Assembly (NCBI GenBank): GCA_965232465.1
Contig: OZ246977.1
Span: 1,178,001 to 1,242,000, forward strand
Source: G965232465 sp965232465
Lineage (GTDB): Bacteria > Pseudomonadota > Alphaproteobacteria > JAQWUY01
DNA length: 64,000 bases
Direction: 5' to 3'
A model generated the notes under the pieces. That model did no database searches. It was not told where the DNA came from and worked only from the letters and a program-made list of their open reading frames with translations. This document shows, piece by piece, positions 37,800 through 47,300 of this stretch. The translations under genes were made by a program, and so were the position numbers. Each line of letters opens with the position of its first letter. The first letter of the stretch is position 1.

Positions 37800-39752
37800 T
37801 TATCCGAATATCCATACAGTTATTGTGATAATTGATGCTGATGCGGTGATAAACCAAGCAAAACGAAGTATTTCGTCTTGTTGCATAGTTTTATTTCTAG
37901 GGGGGATGTGATAGGGTGATTCAAGTGCAACAATTTTGTGATTTGTATTTGAAGTTAATTCCATTTTGTAGGCAAGAAACCAAATCAAAAATACACCCAA
38001 GACCCAAAATAGTATAGTCCATGCCCAAACAGATGGAAGTCCAAAAATCCACGCATTATAGCCATCAGTGTGTTTTCCAAATGCAAAGTTCCCCAAAACT
38101 GCCCCAGGACCAATAGCAAAGAAAACCCATGCCAGAACGGCTGACCAAGCAACAGGACGCAAGGTCCAGCTATTGTAACGAGGTTTCATGTAGATTCGTA
38201 CGAAGTTATGAATATTGTACGCATTAGATCCATGCCCTCTGCCTTGCGTGATAACAGAAATAACAATGACAGACAACATATTGAAAAATATTCCCCAGCC
38301 TGCGGAATGAATTGTCCATGGCCAACGCCCCCAAGGTAAGTCTAGTCCTAAGAATGATAAAATACTGATACCCACCGTATCCGTAGTAATCACAGCCATT
38401 AGACCAAATATCATCCCCGCCAGAACCGCTTGTCGAGTTATGAAGCGGAACCAACACAACCCAAGCAATGCAGGCCATAATTGCAATGCTGATGGCAAAG
38501 CAATAGCACTTAATGCAGAAAGCGTAATAGGCGTAAGAAGTGCCAAAAGTGTACCTATCAACAAAATAAGGACTATAACAATACGAGTGTAGGTCAATTG
38601 ATGACGACTGTCAATCCCCTTGTGAAAATATGGCTTGTAAACATCGTCAATCACAATATGGGCAGCATTAATCACACTCAATCCCATAATAAGTTGAACA
38701 GATGCCAGTAAACCCAAAGCAATAATCGCCATAAACCAAGGCGAATGCGTTGCAATTTCACCAAATATCTGTACCAGCACGCTCCCTTGTTGTCCAATGC
38801 CAACCGCTCCTATTAAAACGATAAAAAATACGATAAGAAGCCCAAAGAATCCCGCCAGCACCCAAGTTTGTCCTGCTGCTAATCCCTTGGGGCTACGCGT
38901 TGAAAGTACAAGTTGTGTAATCATTGGACTGGCTTGAAGCCCCATTAACGCCAAAGCCGAACTAAATACCATAGCGGTTGTCCATTGCCCCCCGACTGGC
39001 GTGTCTATGCCATGACCAGCGGTAAACTGAATAACCCCAGCAATCTGGAAAATACCTTGGTTGATAATTTCAGGATTTTTGGCAAGGTTTGCCAATCTTT
39101 CTCCAATAGGACTTAGCCCCCCGTAAAAAATTAATACCCAAATTCCCAATGTGGTTATAGCCAGTACAATCAATGCAGATTGCAGAACGCCGATATACCC
39201 TACAGCTCGCATGCCACCGATAATAAGGTAAAAACCGACCAAGGCAGAAATACCCCATAAATAGAGATTGAAAAGTTCTGTATTTCCTGAAATGTGGGTA
39301 AAGATCTGTGCAAGTGTATGGAGTTGTATACCCGTAAAACCAACTGCAATCAACATAGAAATCAATGTACAAAATACTCCAAGTGCATAACCCCCATAGT
39401 AATCATTAAGCATTTTTCCTTGACTGGTAAAATGATGCCGATAGGCAATCGCCCATTGTGGTTTAAAAAAAATAACGCCTGTAATTGAAATAACAATTCC
39501 AGCCAGTGCCAACACAGAAAATCCAAATCCTTGATCTGCGATTGCCTGTGGGAAGCCTAATACAATCCAACCTGACACTGCCACACCTGCCATTACAAGA
39601 GCCGTCATCCAAGGTGGCAAAGATTGTCCCGCATTAAAAAAACTGCCTTGTGAAGTATTGTTGCAATATGCCAAACAAGTCAAAACTAATGCTAGCATTG
39701 CAAATAATAGCAAAAGAAGTAACAACCATTGCACAGAACCTAGTATACTCAC
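37800..39752 (-). CDS. Sodium:solute symporter family transporter
   Basis: A 650-residue protein with about 14 membrane helices. The N-terminal FNAGQSLPPWMTALVMAGVAVSGWIVLGFP and IGGMRAVGYIGVLQSA regions are typical of SSS proteins. It starts at GTG 39752, overlapping the stop of the 141-residue gene (GTGA), so the two are coupled. The substrate is unknown; position between the alcohol dehydrogenase and the flotillin gene suggests a carboxylate or alcohol handled by the cluster. It is a distant relative of the 25 kb symporter and likewise has a small membrane partner. Confidence 0.82.
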   Translation of the reverse strand: MSILGSVQWLLLLLLLFAMLALVLTCLAYCNNTSQGSFFNAGQSLPPWMTALVMAGVAVSGWIVLGFPQAIADQGFGFSVLALAGIVISITGVIFFKPQWAIAYRHHFTSQGKMLNDYYGGYALGVFCTLISMLIAVGFTGIQLHTLAQIFTHISGNTELFNLYLWGISALVGFYLIIGGMRAVGYIGVLQSALIVLAITTLGIWVLIFYGGLSPIGERLANLAKNPEIINQGIFQIAGVIQFTAGHGIDTPVGGQWTTAMVFSSALALMGLQASPMITQLVLSTRSPKGLAAGQTWVLAGFFGLLIVFFIVLIGAVGIGQQGSVLVQIFGEIATHSPWFMAIIALGLLASVQLIMGLSVINAAHIVIDDVYKPYFHKGIDSRHQLTYTRIVIVLILLIGTLLALLTPITLSALSAIALPSALQLWPALLGLCWFRFITRQAVLAGMIFGLMAVITTDTVGISILSFLGLDLPWGRWPWTIHSAGWGIFFNMLSVIVISVITQGRGHGSNAYNIHNFVRIYMKPRYNSWTLRPVAWSAVLAWVFFAIGPGAVLGNFAFGKHTDGYNAWIFGLPSVWAWTILFWVLGVFLIWFLAYKMELTSNTNHKIVALESPYHIPPRNKTMQQDEILRFAWFITASASIITITVWIFG

Positions 39753-40174
39753 TTGTCATACCCCGACAATTTTTTCAGGGGGTCATCAATCTTTCTGAAT
39801 GCTCCACGCACACCAAATCGTATAAGCAAAAAAACAATAAAACCAATAGCAATGAAACCAAAGGTTCCAATACCTAATATGGCAGCGGTTTGCGATATCT
39901 CAACGAACATACTAATCAAGATAAAAGTAATAGTCGCAAACGCATATATGCCAAGACCAAGAGCGGTTTCACCCTTGGTGAAGTTTTGTTGAAACACATG
40001 GTTAGCGATCAGATGTACCACAAATCCAGCAGTGATGGCAACAATACCAAGAATGCCAACAAGAATACTTTCTCTAACACTGCCTTCAAGCAAAAAACCT
40101 ATACCCAACAAACCGCACACAGTCCAGCTACTGATGACAAAAACGCTTCGTTCTATTTTAGATGTACAACTCAA
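39749..40174 (-). CDS. Small four-helix membrane protein coupled to the SSS symporter
   Basis: A 141-residue protein with four hydrophobic segments (about 10-32, 36-58, 75-95, 100-122) and a basic C-terminus. It begins at TTG 40174, with GGGAGA a few bases upstream; no ATG is usable. Its stop overlaps the start of the symporter gene. I do not recognise the family. It is likely to act as an accessory subunit, as DUF4212 does for ActP-like transporters (inference from arrangement). Confidence 0.6.
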   Translation of the reverse strand: MSCTSKIERSVFVISSWTVCGLLGIGFLLEGSVRESILVGILGIVAITAGFVVHLIANHVFQQNFTKGETALGLGIYAFATITFILISMFVEISQTAAILGIGTFGFIAIGFIVFLLIRFGVRGAFRKIDDPLKKLSGYDK

Positions 40175-40208
40175 AAAAATCTCCCATGGGAATATATTAG
40201 GTTAAGAA

Positions 40209-40228
40209 GGCGGTTTTTTATAACCGCC
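40209..40228 (-). terminator. Intercistronic hairpin after the flotillin gene
   Basis: GGCGGTT / AACCGCC form a 7-bp GC-rich stem between the flotillin gene and the small membrane protein gene. Read leftward there is no long T run, so it may only stabilise or weaken the transcript rather than stop it. Confidence 0.45.
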
Positions 40229-40241
40229 ATTTACCTAATGG

Positions 40242-41906
40242 TTACCTTTTCTTTTTAGATGTTTTTTTCTTAGAGACAGTGGTTTTGTTGTTACCACTGG
40301 TTTCATCTAAATTTTCGGCTTCGCTGTACACAATCTTAGACAAATTTTGAAGACCATCAATCTTGTGTACATTTTCAGCACTCATTCCAATCTCACCAAG
40401 TAGGGAGTCAACAAAGGGTGCTTGTGAGCGATACCGTAGGGCAGAATTGACCACCTGATCTGCTAAATTACCGCCAGCGGATGCCTTTGGATTGCTATTA
40501 TCTACGCCATCTTTATCACCACCAGAAAGTCCTGGCAGACCTTCCACATGAACGATCTTAATCTCGTCAATATTTTCAATAGGTTTAACACTTTCTCGAA
40601 TAATTTCAGGAAGGTTCGCAACTAATTTCTGATGTAGTGCAGATTTCCGACTTGCATCTGTGCGTAAATTTTCCGCTTCGTTAAACGCTCGCTTACCCTC
40701 TGCTTCAATTGCTAAACGTTCTTTAAGAGCCTTAACAGCAATTGCATCGGCTTCTGCAAGGTCTTTGGCAGCATCTTTTTCAGCAACTGCATTATGCTTA
40801 ATAATAATTGCTTTGCGTTCCGCCTCTTGAGTGGCTACGATGAGTTCAATAGATTTTTTACGATTGGCAATTTCAGTATCACGGGCAGTTTGTACCTTCT
40901 CTGTGGCTTCAAGCATAGATGCCCGTGCTTTTTCTGCTTCTGATTGAGCAAGAGAGCGCTCCTTAGACTTATTAGAAATTACAATTTGTTGTTGCTGTTT
41001 TTCTAATTCAAGGGCTTGTTCCATTTGAATGCGGTTTGCCTCAACGGTTTCCCGTTCTTTGATACGAGCAACTTCAATTTCCCGTTCTTTGGCAGCATTC
41101 ATTATCTCTACTGTGGCCTTTTGTTCTGCACGGCGGATTGCAACCTCACTGTCCTCAGCAAGTTTAGCATATTCACTTTCTCGTTCAATATCCAGTGCTA
41201 TTTTTTCAGATTCAAGATTTTTCTTCTTAATTGCAATCATAGTATCTTGTTCAATATCATTACGCTTTTTCTTGCGTTTTTCAATCTCTTCCGTTAAGTG
41301 TGTTAAGCCTTCTGCGTCAAATGCGTTAGATGGATTAAACAAAGATATATCTGCTTGATCCAAGGTAGTAAGGGAAACAGTTTCCAACTCAAGCCCATTC
41401 AGTGTCAGGCTGTTAATTACTTCATTTTGGATTTTTGATATAAATTTAGAGCGATTCTCATGAATATCTTCCATGGTCATAGATGCGGCGACACCACCCA
41501 TAGCATCGACAAAGCGACCTTCAATAAGATCTCTTAGACCCTCAGGTTTCATGGTCCGATTGCCCAGTGTTCGGGCAGCGGTAGCAACCGCCTCAACCGT
41601 TGGCACCACCCGTACATAGAACTCTACTTCAAGTTCTATTCGCATTCTATCTTTGGTGATAAGTGATTTTTCACGAGCCCTGATAACTTCAAGGCGAAGT
41701 GTATTCATGTTGACTTCTGTTAGGTCATGAACAATCGGCAGAACCAATGCTCCCCCACCCATGACAATTTTTTCACCCATAAAGCCTGTGCGTACAAATG
41801 ACACATCTTTGGTTGAGTGGCGATAAAGCCAGTGAAGAAGGTAAGCGAAAACTGCAATAACGATTATCGCTAAAATTATAATTGCTATGATATTGGCACC
41901 AGTCAT
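40242..41906 (-). CDS. Flotillin-like SPFH-domain protein
   Basis: A 554-residue protein: one N-terminal membrane helix (about 4-28), an SPFH/band 7 domain (about 35-210, with LEVEFYVRVVPTVEAVATAA), then a long Glu/Ala/Lys-rich coiled coil (about 215-430) and a C-terminal tail ending in KKKTSKKKR. Flotillins oligomerise and organise membrane microdomains that hold receptors and transporters. A good AGGAG precedes ATG 41906. It lies 57 bases after the opsin-like gene and before the symporter pair, so it probably scaffolds these membrane proteins (inference). Confidence 0.9.
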   Translation of the reverse strand: MTGANIIAIIILAIIVIAVFAYLLHWLYRHSTKDVSFVRTGFMGEKIVMGGGALVLPIVHDLTEVNMNTLRLEVIRAREKSLITKDRMRIELEVEFYVRVVPTVEAVATAARTLGNRTMKPEGLRDLIEGRFVDAMGGVAASMTMEDIHENRSKFISKIQNEVINSLTLNGLELETVSLTTLDQADISLFNPSNAFDAEGLTHLTEEIEKRKKKRNDIEQDTMIAIKKKNLESEKIALDIERESEYAKLAEDSEVAIRRAEQKATVEIMNAAKEREIEVARIKERETVEANRIQMEQALELEKQQQQIVISNKSKERSLAQSEAEKARASMLEATEKVQTARDTEIANRKKSIELIVATQEAERKAIIIKHNAVAEKDAAKDLAEADAIAVKALKERLAIEAEGKRAFNEAENLRTDASRKSALHQKLVANLPEIIRESVKPIENIDEIKIVHVEGLPGLSGGDKDGVDNSNPKASAGGNLADQVVNSALRYRSQAPFVDSLLGEIGMSAENVHKIDGLQNLSKIVYSEAENLDETSGNNKTTVSKKKTSKKKR

Positions 41907-41963
41907 TGTTATAACTCCTCAGTTGAAAGTTGTATTTGTTTTGGAAATAAACGGGAAAATGGA

Positions 41964-42674
41964 TTATGTGTCATCTGATGCTCCTTTGGTTACTAAAACG
42001 GCTGATGTAAGAATGATTAACCCGAAAGCCATACGATTTAAAAATTCAGTCAGGTTATAAGCGATACTCAATCCACCAGCATCAACATATTCGCTGAAAC
42101 TAATAATAAAGTTAGCAAGTGGATAAATTGCCCAGCCGATTGTTACGATGATCCGAAGCCAAAAATATCCCCTGATAATCGGTTGCTTCAAACTCTTGGA
42201 AATTACATTGTCCATTTGCCCGAAGAAAATCTCCCCAAGTATATATAACCAACAAATCACTCCGATAAGGAAAGCAAGTGTACTGTATACAAATCCAGAT
42301 TCACCAAGATAACGGAATAATACCATCAGAATAGATACAGTTAATAACCGCCAAAAAAGCCCTATTGAAACAGAACCAGCCGATCTTGCAAAGAAATATA
42401 GTGCTATGATTTGCAATGGCATAGATACGATCCACCCCACATAGTGATAAACAAGTGGTACTTGTAATTCTGATAGCCAAACTACTCTTGATTCAAACAG
42501 TGTAAATACACCGATCACCGCAGTAAGGCCGCACAAGGTTACGGATAATTTATACTTATTTGAAACCCAAGCAGACCCCATCAACAAGAGTACTGATGTC
42601 GCCACCATTCCCAGTAGGGCGATTGAATAGCTTGCACCCGCTAAATCAATTGTTTGCATTATTTTATCTGTCAT
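41964..42674 (-). CDS. Proteorhodopsin-family protein without the retinal lysine
   Basis: A 236-residue seven-helix protein that aligns along its length with proteorhodopsin. Clear matches are YHYVGWIVSMPLQII (helix C), RYLGESG (helix D), GWAIYPLANF (helix F) and YNLTEFLNRMAFGLII (helix G). The retinal-binding Lys of helix G (NK in NKILFGL) is Arg214 (codon CGT, 42033-42035). The helix C Arg is His77, the proton acceptor Asp is Gly80, the donor Glu is Ala91, and the helix G Asp is Glu210. No Schiff base can form, so it is not a pump. Lysine-less opsins ('Rh-noK') are known in other bacteria with no settled role. It sits 52 bases after an ABC permease gene. Confidence 0.85.
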   Translation of the reverse strand: MTDKIMQTIDLAGASYSIALLGMVATSVLLLMGSAWVSNKYKLSVTLCGLTAVIGVFTLFESRVVWLSELQVPLVYHYVGWIVSMPLQIIALYFFARSAGSVSIGLFWRLLTVSILMVLFRYLGESGFVYSTLAFLIGVICWLYILGEIFFGQMDNVISKSLKQPIIRGYFWLRIIVTIGWAIYPLANFIISFSEYVDAGGLSIAYNLTEFLNRMAFGLIILTSAVLVTKGASDDT

Positions 42675-42726
42675 TTCCCCCCCTTATAGGTATTAAATTT
42701 ACGTTTTTCCATAATTTGTTTATCTC

Positions 42727-44106
42727 CTAAATTTGTGTTCTAATGTGTGGTGAACGGGCATACAGAGCAACCATTGGCAATATCAAAAGCCCGAATATAA
42801 ATTGTTGCCATTCATGATTAAGACCAATACCAACCAAAAATGATGTTAGTACTTGTAGAACAAGAACCCCAATAACAGTAAAGCCATATCCTCCAACTCC
42901 CCCTAACAACGATGTTCCACCAACTACTACAGCCGCCAGTGTCATGAATAGATAACTATCCCCTACACCGATGAATCCACCCCCACTCCATCCTAGCAAT
43001 AATATACCAGTAAGAGCAGAGAAAAAACCACTGAGTACATACACACCAACCCAGTACATCCGTTCTGAAATGGAAATCCGACTCGCAGATGTTCGGTTCA
43101 CCCCGAGTGCATAAAGATAGCGACCATAAAGCGTGTTGCGCATACCCAAGATAAGAATAATAGTGATCACCAACCAAATGATAATAACTGGTGGAATCGG
43201 TATACCAAACACAGATCCATTCAGAGCCGCAAGGTTACTCAACCAACTGGGCACAGTGGCAAATACATTACCACTAAATGCGGTACCGATTGAAGTGATA
43301 ATTTGAATCCCCCCCGATATGGCAAATCCCACACCAAGACTCATGATTAAAGCCTGCCCTTGTAACCGATAACTTAAAAAACCATTTGCAAGACCAATGA
43401 TACCCCCCATTAACAATGTAATAAACAGGGCAAGCCATGGTGGCACCCCAAGGCTTATTAAATATAGCATGCCCACATTTGCCGATCCAATAACGAATGG
43501 AATAGATAGGTCTAGTCCCCCAATTAACGATACCATGGTTTGCCCAATACATGCTAGTCCAAGGAAGGAAGCAAACAATAACATAGACTTAATGTTGTTG
43601 CTAGACGAAAAACCTTCTATGTTCATAGCCCCAACAGTGAAAAGACCGATAAGAACCATAATCCCAATAAACGCACTTTTGTTTTCCGCAACGAATTTCC
43701 CAACAGTCATAGTTAAAACAATAATGATCAGTAAAATAATTACAGAAATCACATTCAAAACATTGAAGAACCCCTCTATGACCAACGAAAGAATAAGGAA
43801 TGCAAGGGCAAGGGCGAGAAAAACAGCCACACCTAAACGGTATTTCAACCATGCTCTATATAACTCCCCAGGTCCTTCGGTTTGTTCCATTTTCTCATGT
43901 GTCTTGTCAAATTGATTGACAAAAAACTGCCATATCCAAGCAGATCCTGCCAGTGTTATAACGGCAAATAAAATAACTTGCTGAACAGGTTGCCCCTGAA
44001 CAATACCAACAATTACACCAAAAACCGTAATACCAACAGCAAGAATAATACCAATTAATCTGGTGAGTAAAGAAGTAGGGTGCTGTGTAGAAGTAGGCGT
44101 ACTCAT
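42727..44106 (-). CDS. Sugar-type ABC transporter permease (RbsC family), second subunit
   Basis: A 459-residue inner-membrane permease, longer than the usual 320-350 because of extra N-terminal helices (about 15-150) before the BPD_transp_2 domain. Family motifs are SLIGGLDLSIPFVIG, GQALIMSLGVGFAISGG, GVNRTSASRISI and GGTSLLGGVGGYG. Its start overlaps the end of the first permease gene by four bases, so the two form a heterodimer. The opsin-like gene follows 52 bases on. Confidence 0.9.
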   Translation of the reverse strand: MSTPTSTQHPTSLLTRLIGIILAVGITVFGVIVGIVQGQPVQQVILFAVITLAGSAWIWQFFVNQFDKTHEKMEQTEGPGELYRAWLKYRLGVAVFLALALAFLILSLVIEGFFNVLNVISVIILLIIIVLTMTVGKFVAENKSAFIGIMVLIGLFTVGAMNIEGFSSSNNIKSMLLFASFLGLACIGQTMVSLIGGLDLSIPFVIGSANVGMLYLISLGVPPWLALFITLLMGGIIGLANGFLSYRLQGQALIMSLGVGFAISGGIQIITSIGTAFSGNVFATVPSWLSNLAALNGSVFGIPIPPVIIIWLVITIILILGMRNTLYGRYLYALGVNRTSASRISISERMYWVGVYVLSGFFSALTGILLLGWSGGGFIGVGDSYLFMTLAAVVVGGTSLLGGVGGYGFTVIGVLVLQVLTSFLVGIGLNHEWQQFIFGLLILPMVALYARSPHIRTQI

Positions 44107-45497
44107 TTTGACATCTCCTGTACAGAATTTCTAAGCATTTCAGGATATTGTGTAGCAAAAAATGCTAGTAACAATATCAATGCTACAACAACAATTATAA
44201 CAAGCGGACCGATACTTTTGAAGTCCAAGTTTGACAAAATAACCCTTAATATCACCGGAATAAGAATAATAAGTATAGCCATATAAATCAAAGGTGAAAC
44301 TGCGTTTGAAAGCATGATCTGACTTTTATTAAGGACGATTACTTCAAGTGGACCAGCGAAACTTGCCATCGGCATCGCCTGTTGCGTTCCTTCAATCGTT
44401 ACTGTAAGTGTTTTATAGTCAAATGTTGTGTGTAAAATTACCCCGAATACAATAACTGATAAGGCAACAAAATACAATAATGGCGAAAAGTTACGAATGT
44501 ACCGTTGAATAAAAGGCAAAGCCGTTGTCAGCAGTAACGATATAACAAGAAGTGCTCCATAAGCTAAATCTGTTACAAAACTCTGCACCGCACCAAAATT
44601 AAATGTGGCAAGAACATAGGTGATTAAATAAAGATTCATGGCACCAAACAGGGACCCCATAATTGTTCCCCGTCCACCAGCAAGCGAAGTGCCCCCTAAT
44701 ACTAACGCTGTTACAGCAATGAGTGTATATGTTGTACCTTGGCTTGGGTCACCTGAACTAATCAATGCAGTATAAGTAATAGCAGATAAACCGGCAAAAA
44801 TACCAGCTATGGCATGAGCTCCAAACCTTACAATAGTGATGGGTACACCACTTGTATAAGCAGCTCTTTCGTCTGATCCCATAAGTCGTAAATGGGTATA
44901 AAATGCGGTTCTTGTAAATAACAACCATACCAGTGTTGCCAATACAACAATAATTAAAACAGGGGATATAATACTGGTTCCTGCCCCCCAGCTAAACATC
45001 CATTCGGGGGCCACACCGCCAGGACGGGGTAAAATAACAAGGTTGATTCCAGATAAGGCAAGAAAACCACTTAACGAAACAATAATTGGTTGTACACGAA
45101 CATAAATGACAATTGTAGCCATAATCATTTGATACGCAATGCCTAGACCAATCGCAAACAAGAAAACAGAAATTGGTGAACCAATCACACCGTTTGCTAT
45201 AAGTTGAATAACTGAGACATTTATAAACCCAATAAGGGGACCGATCGCCAAATCAATAGTCCCACGCCCTGCTGTAACAGTTGTCATCAAAGCATAAGTG
45301 GCCAAAATTAATGGTGCAGATACGATAATCGCTGATCCAATACCAAAACTGCTCATCAGTGATGGGGAACGAATAACGGCGATAATGATAAGTATGAAAA
45401 GTACAGTAATTGGCATCAACAAATAGGGTGTAGTGCCACTACCTGCTTTCGCATTTACTTCTTCAAAATTCTTATTTTGTATAGTTACATCTGTCAT
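44103..45497 (-). CDS. Sugar-type ABC transporter permease (RbsC family), first subunit
   Basis: A 464-residue permease with motifs AGRGTIDLAIGPLIGF, VQPIIVSLSGFLALSG, MGSDERAAYTSGVPI and LGGTSLAGGRGTIMG. About 100 extra residues follow the family domain, with two more hydrophobic stretches separated by a polar loop (about 355-400). It overlaps both the ATPase gene before it and the second permease gene after it by four bases, so all three are translated together. Confidence 0.9.
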   Translation of the reverse strand: MTDVTIQNKNFEEVNAKAGSGTTPYLLMPITVLFILIIIAVIRSPSLMSSFGIGSAIIVSAPLILATYALMTTVTAGRGTIDLAIGPLIGFINVSVIQLIANGVIGSPISVFLFAIGLGIAYQMIMATIVIYVRVQPIIVSLSGFLALSGINLVILPRPGGVAPEWMFSWGAGTSIISPVLIIVVLATLVWLLFTRTAFYTHLRLMGSDERAAYTSGVPITIVRFGAHAIAGIFAGLSAITYTALISSGDPSQGTTYTLIAVTALVLGGTSLAGGRGTIMGSLFGAMNLYLITYVLATFNFGAVQSFVTDLAYGALLVISLLLTTALPFIQRYIRNFSPLLYFVALSVIVFGVILHTTFDYKTLTVTIEGTQQAMPMASFAGPLEVIVLNKSQIMLSNAVSPLIYMAILIILIPVILRVILSNLDFKSIGPLVIIVVVALILLLAFFATQYPEMLRNSVQEMSK

Positions 45498-47239
45498 GTT
45501 GCAACGCTCTTTATATTTTGCTGGTCGTAAAACGCATTATTAGTGTTGGTTATTGATTCCACATCAGATACTTCATTATCAAGGGATATAGTACTTTCAT
45601 AAAAATCATTGGCTTGTTTTTCGTATTCCATATTGATTTCTTCTGTTTCAGTTTTTTGTTCCCCCACATTATCCCTCAAAAGCCCTTGGCGATCTGTTTG
45701 TCCAAACATTGCTTCTAAAATACTTTTAGGGTCAATGTGTTTCCCTACGAAGGCATCAAATTGACTGCCATTACGAAACACAATGACACGAGTAGCAAAT
45801 CCAATAAATTCTTCTAGTTCAGAAGATAAATAAACAACTGATTTTCCGCTTTCTGCAAATGTTCGTAAATGCTTATAAAGCTCTGTTTTTGCCTTCACAT
45901 CAATGCCTCGTGCTGGATCATTTAATACAATGATATTTGGTCGCATGGCAAAGCCTCGCCCAATAAGGACTTTTTGTTGATTGCCCCCAGACAAGGAAGT
46001 AATTTTATCGCCTGGTAAGCTGAATTTAATAAGTAGATTTTCTGCTTCTCGGGCAAAAATAGATTTAAGACTTGCCCAATCAATAATCCCCAAAAAACCC
46101 CCTCGTCTTTTGCTGCGATAAAGGGGCATAACCATATTTTCAAATATCCCCAAAGAGTGAAAAATGCCTTCTTTTTTACGATCGCCAGACACATACGCAA
46201 TTTTGGCATCCACTGCATCACTAAGGGATTGAATTGGGTGAAACTGCCCCATCTGATCTGCAGAAAATATCATCCCTTGCTCCGCTTGTTGCACACCTGC
46301 TAGAATTCTTACAAACTCATCTTGTCCTTGACCGTCTAATCCTGCAATGCCAACAATTTCGCCTTTTTTAAGTTCAAAGTTAATATTCTCTGCATCTGAC
46401 CAAACACGAATACCATTCGCTTTCATAACAGTAATATCATCGGTGGGTTGGGGGGCTTTGTGGTCTAAGTGCTCTCCTGCCTGATTATCACCTGTCATCA
46501 TGGCAAGTAAATTGTTTTCTGTTATATCTTCTTTTTCAAGAACACCTACTTGTTGACCATCTTTTAGAACTGTAGCACGATCGGAAATGCGAATAAGCTC
46601 TGCAATACGATGTGTTACGATCAAAACAGTTGTTCCACCATCCCGTAATTCACGCATTTTTGCAAATAGTCGCTCAGTGCTATCAAAATCAAGTGCTGCA
46701 GATGATTCATCTAAAATTAATATTTTAGGGACCTGTAACAAACCACGACCAATCGTAATCCATTGCTTAATAGCCAATGGGAGTGTGCCAACAAGAGCGT
46801 GGGGGTCTATTTCTTCCCCTGTGAGTTCGAGCATCATTTTAGATGCCCGGTCAACTTTTTCATTAAATGGTAATGTTGCTGAAAACAGGGCATCTGTACC
46901 CATAAATAGATTATCTACTACACTACTTTCGTCAGCAACGAGAACTTCTTGATAAACTGTTGAAATGCCAAGAATCCGGGATTCAGCTGGTTTGGTTGGT
47001 GTTTCCCCTAAAATAGACACTTGACCTTTGTCCACAGGCAGAATACCCGATACAATTTTTGCCAGTGTACTTTTACCACAACCATTTCCCCCAACAATAG
47101 CATGAATTTCACCTGCTCTAGCAGAGAAACTGCACCCATTAAGTGCTCGGGTAGGTCCGAAGAACTTATAGACATCAACTACAGAAATAGTTTCCTGATC
47201 TGTTGCCAATGGCGACTGAGATGTAAATGACTGTATCAT
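45494..47239 (-). CDS. Sugar-type ABC transporter ATP-binding protein (two domains)
   Basis: A 581-residue RbsA/MglA-like ATPase with two ABC domains. The first has the full Walker A GGNGCGKST and LDESSAAL; the second has the usual degenerate Walker A (GLDGQGQDE), LSGGNQQKVL and LNDPARGIDV. A C-terminal extension of about 70 residues, rich in Glu, Asn and Asp, is unusual. The frame is open to GTG 47269, but that codon lies inside a hairpin; ATG 47239 has AAAAGG upstream and is preferred. It powers the two permeases that follow. Confidence 0.88.
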   Translation of the reverse strand: MIQSFTSQSPLATDQETISVVDVYKFFGPTRALNGCSFSARAGEIHAIVGGNGCGKSTLAKIVSGILPVDKGQVSILGETPTKPAESRILGISTVYQEVLVADESSVVDNLFMGTDALFSATLPFNEKVDRASKMMLELTGEEIDPHALVGTLPLAIKQWITIGRGLLQVPKILILDESSAALDFDSTERLFAKMRELRDGGTTVLIVTHRIAELIRISDRATVLKDGQQVGVLEKEDITENNLLAMMTGDNQAGEHLDHKAPQPTDDITVMKANGIRVWSDAENINFELKKGEIVGIAGLDGQGQDEFVRILAGVQQAEQGMIFSADQMGQFHPIQSLSDAVDAKIAYVSGDRKKEGIFHSLGIFENMVMPLYRSKRRGGFLGIIDWASLKSIFAREAENLLIKFSLPGDKITSLSGGNQQKVLIGRGFAMRPNIIVLNDPARGIDVKAKTELYKHLRTFAESGKSVVYLSSELEEFIGFATRVIVFRNGSQFDAFVGKHIDPKSILEAMFGQTDRQGLLRDNVGEQKTETEEINMEYEKQANDFYESTISLDNEVSDVESITNTNNAFYDQQNIKSVAT

Positions 47240-47260
47240 GAATGTAACCTTTTTTTGAAT

Positions 47261-47287
47261 GCGAGCCACTTGGTTAGGGTGGCCCGC
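47261..47287 (-). promoter_or_regulatory. Hairpin between the binding-protein and ATPase genes
   Basis: GCGGGCCAC and GTGGCTCGC (read leftward) make a 9-bp stem with one G-U pair. Such hairpins after a binding-protein gene often protect the upstream message or cut read-through, giving more binding protein than transporter. No T run follows. Confidence 0.55.
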
Positions 47288-47300
47288 AATCTGTGTTCAA

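Noticed and set aside
42033..42035. Reading error as the cause of the missing opsin lysine
   Set aside because: The codon is CGT; more than one base change is needed to give Lys, and four other key residues are also changed, so loss is real.
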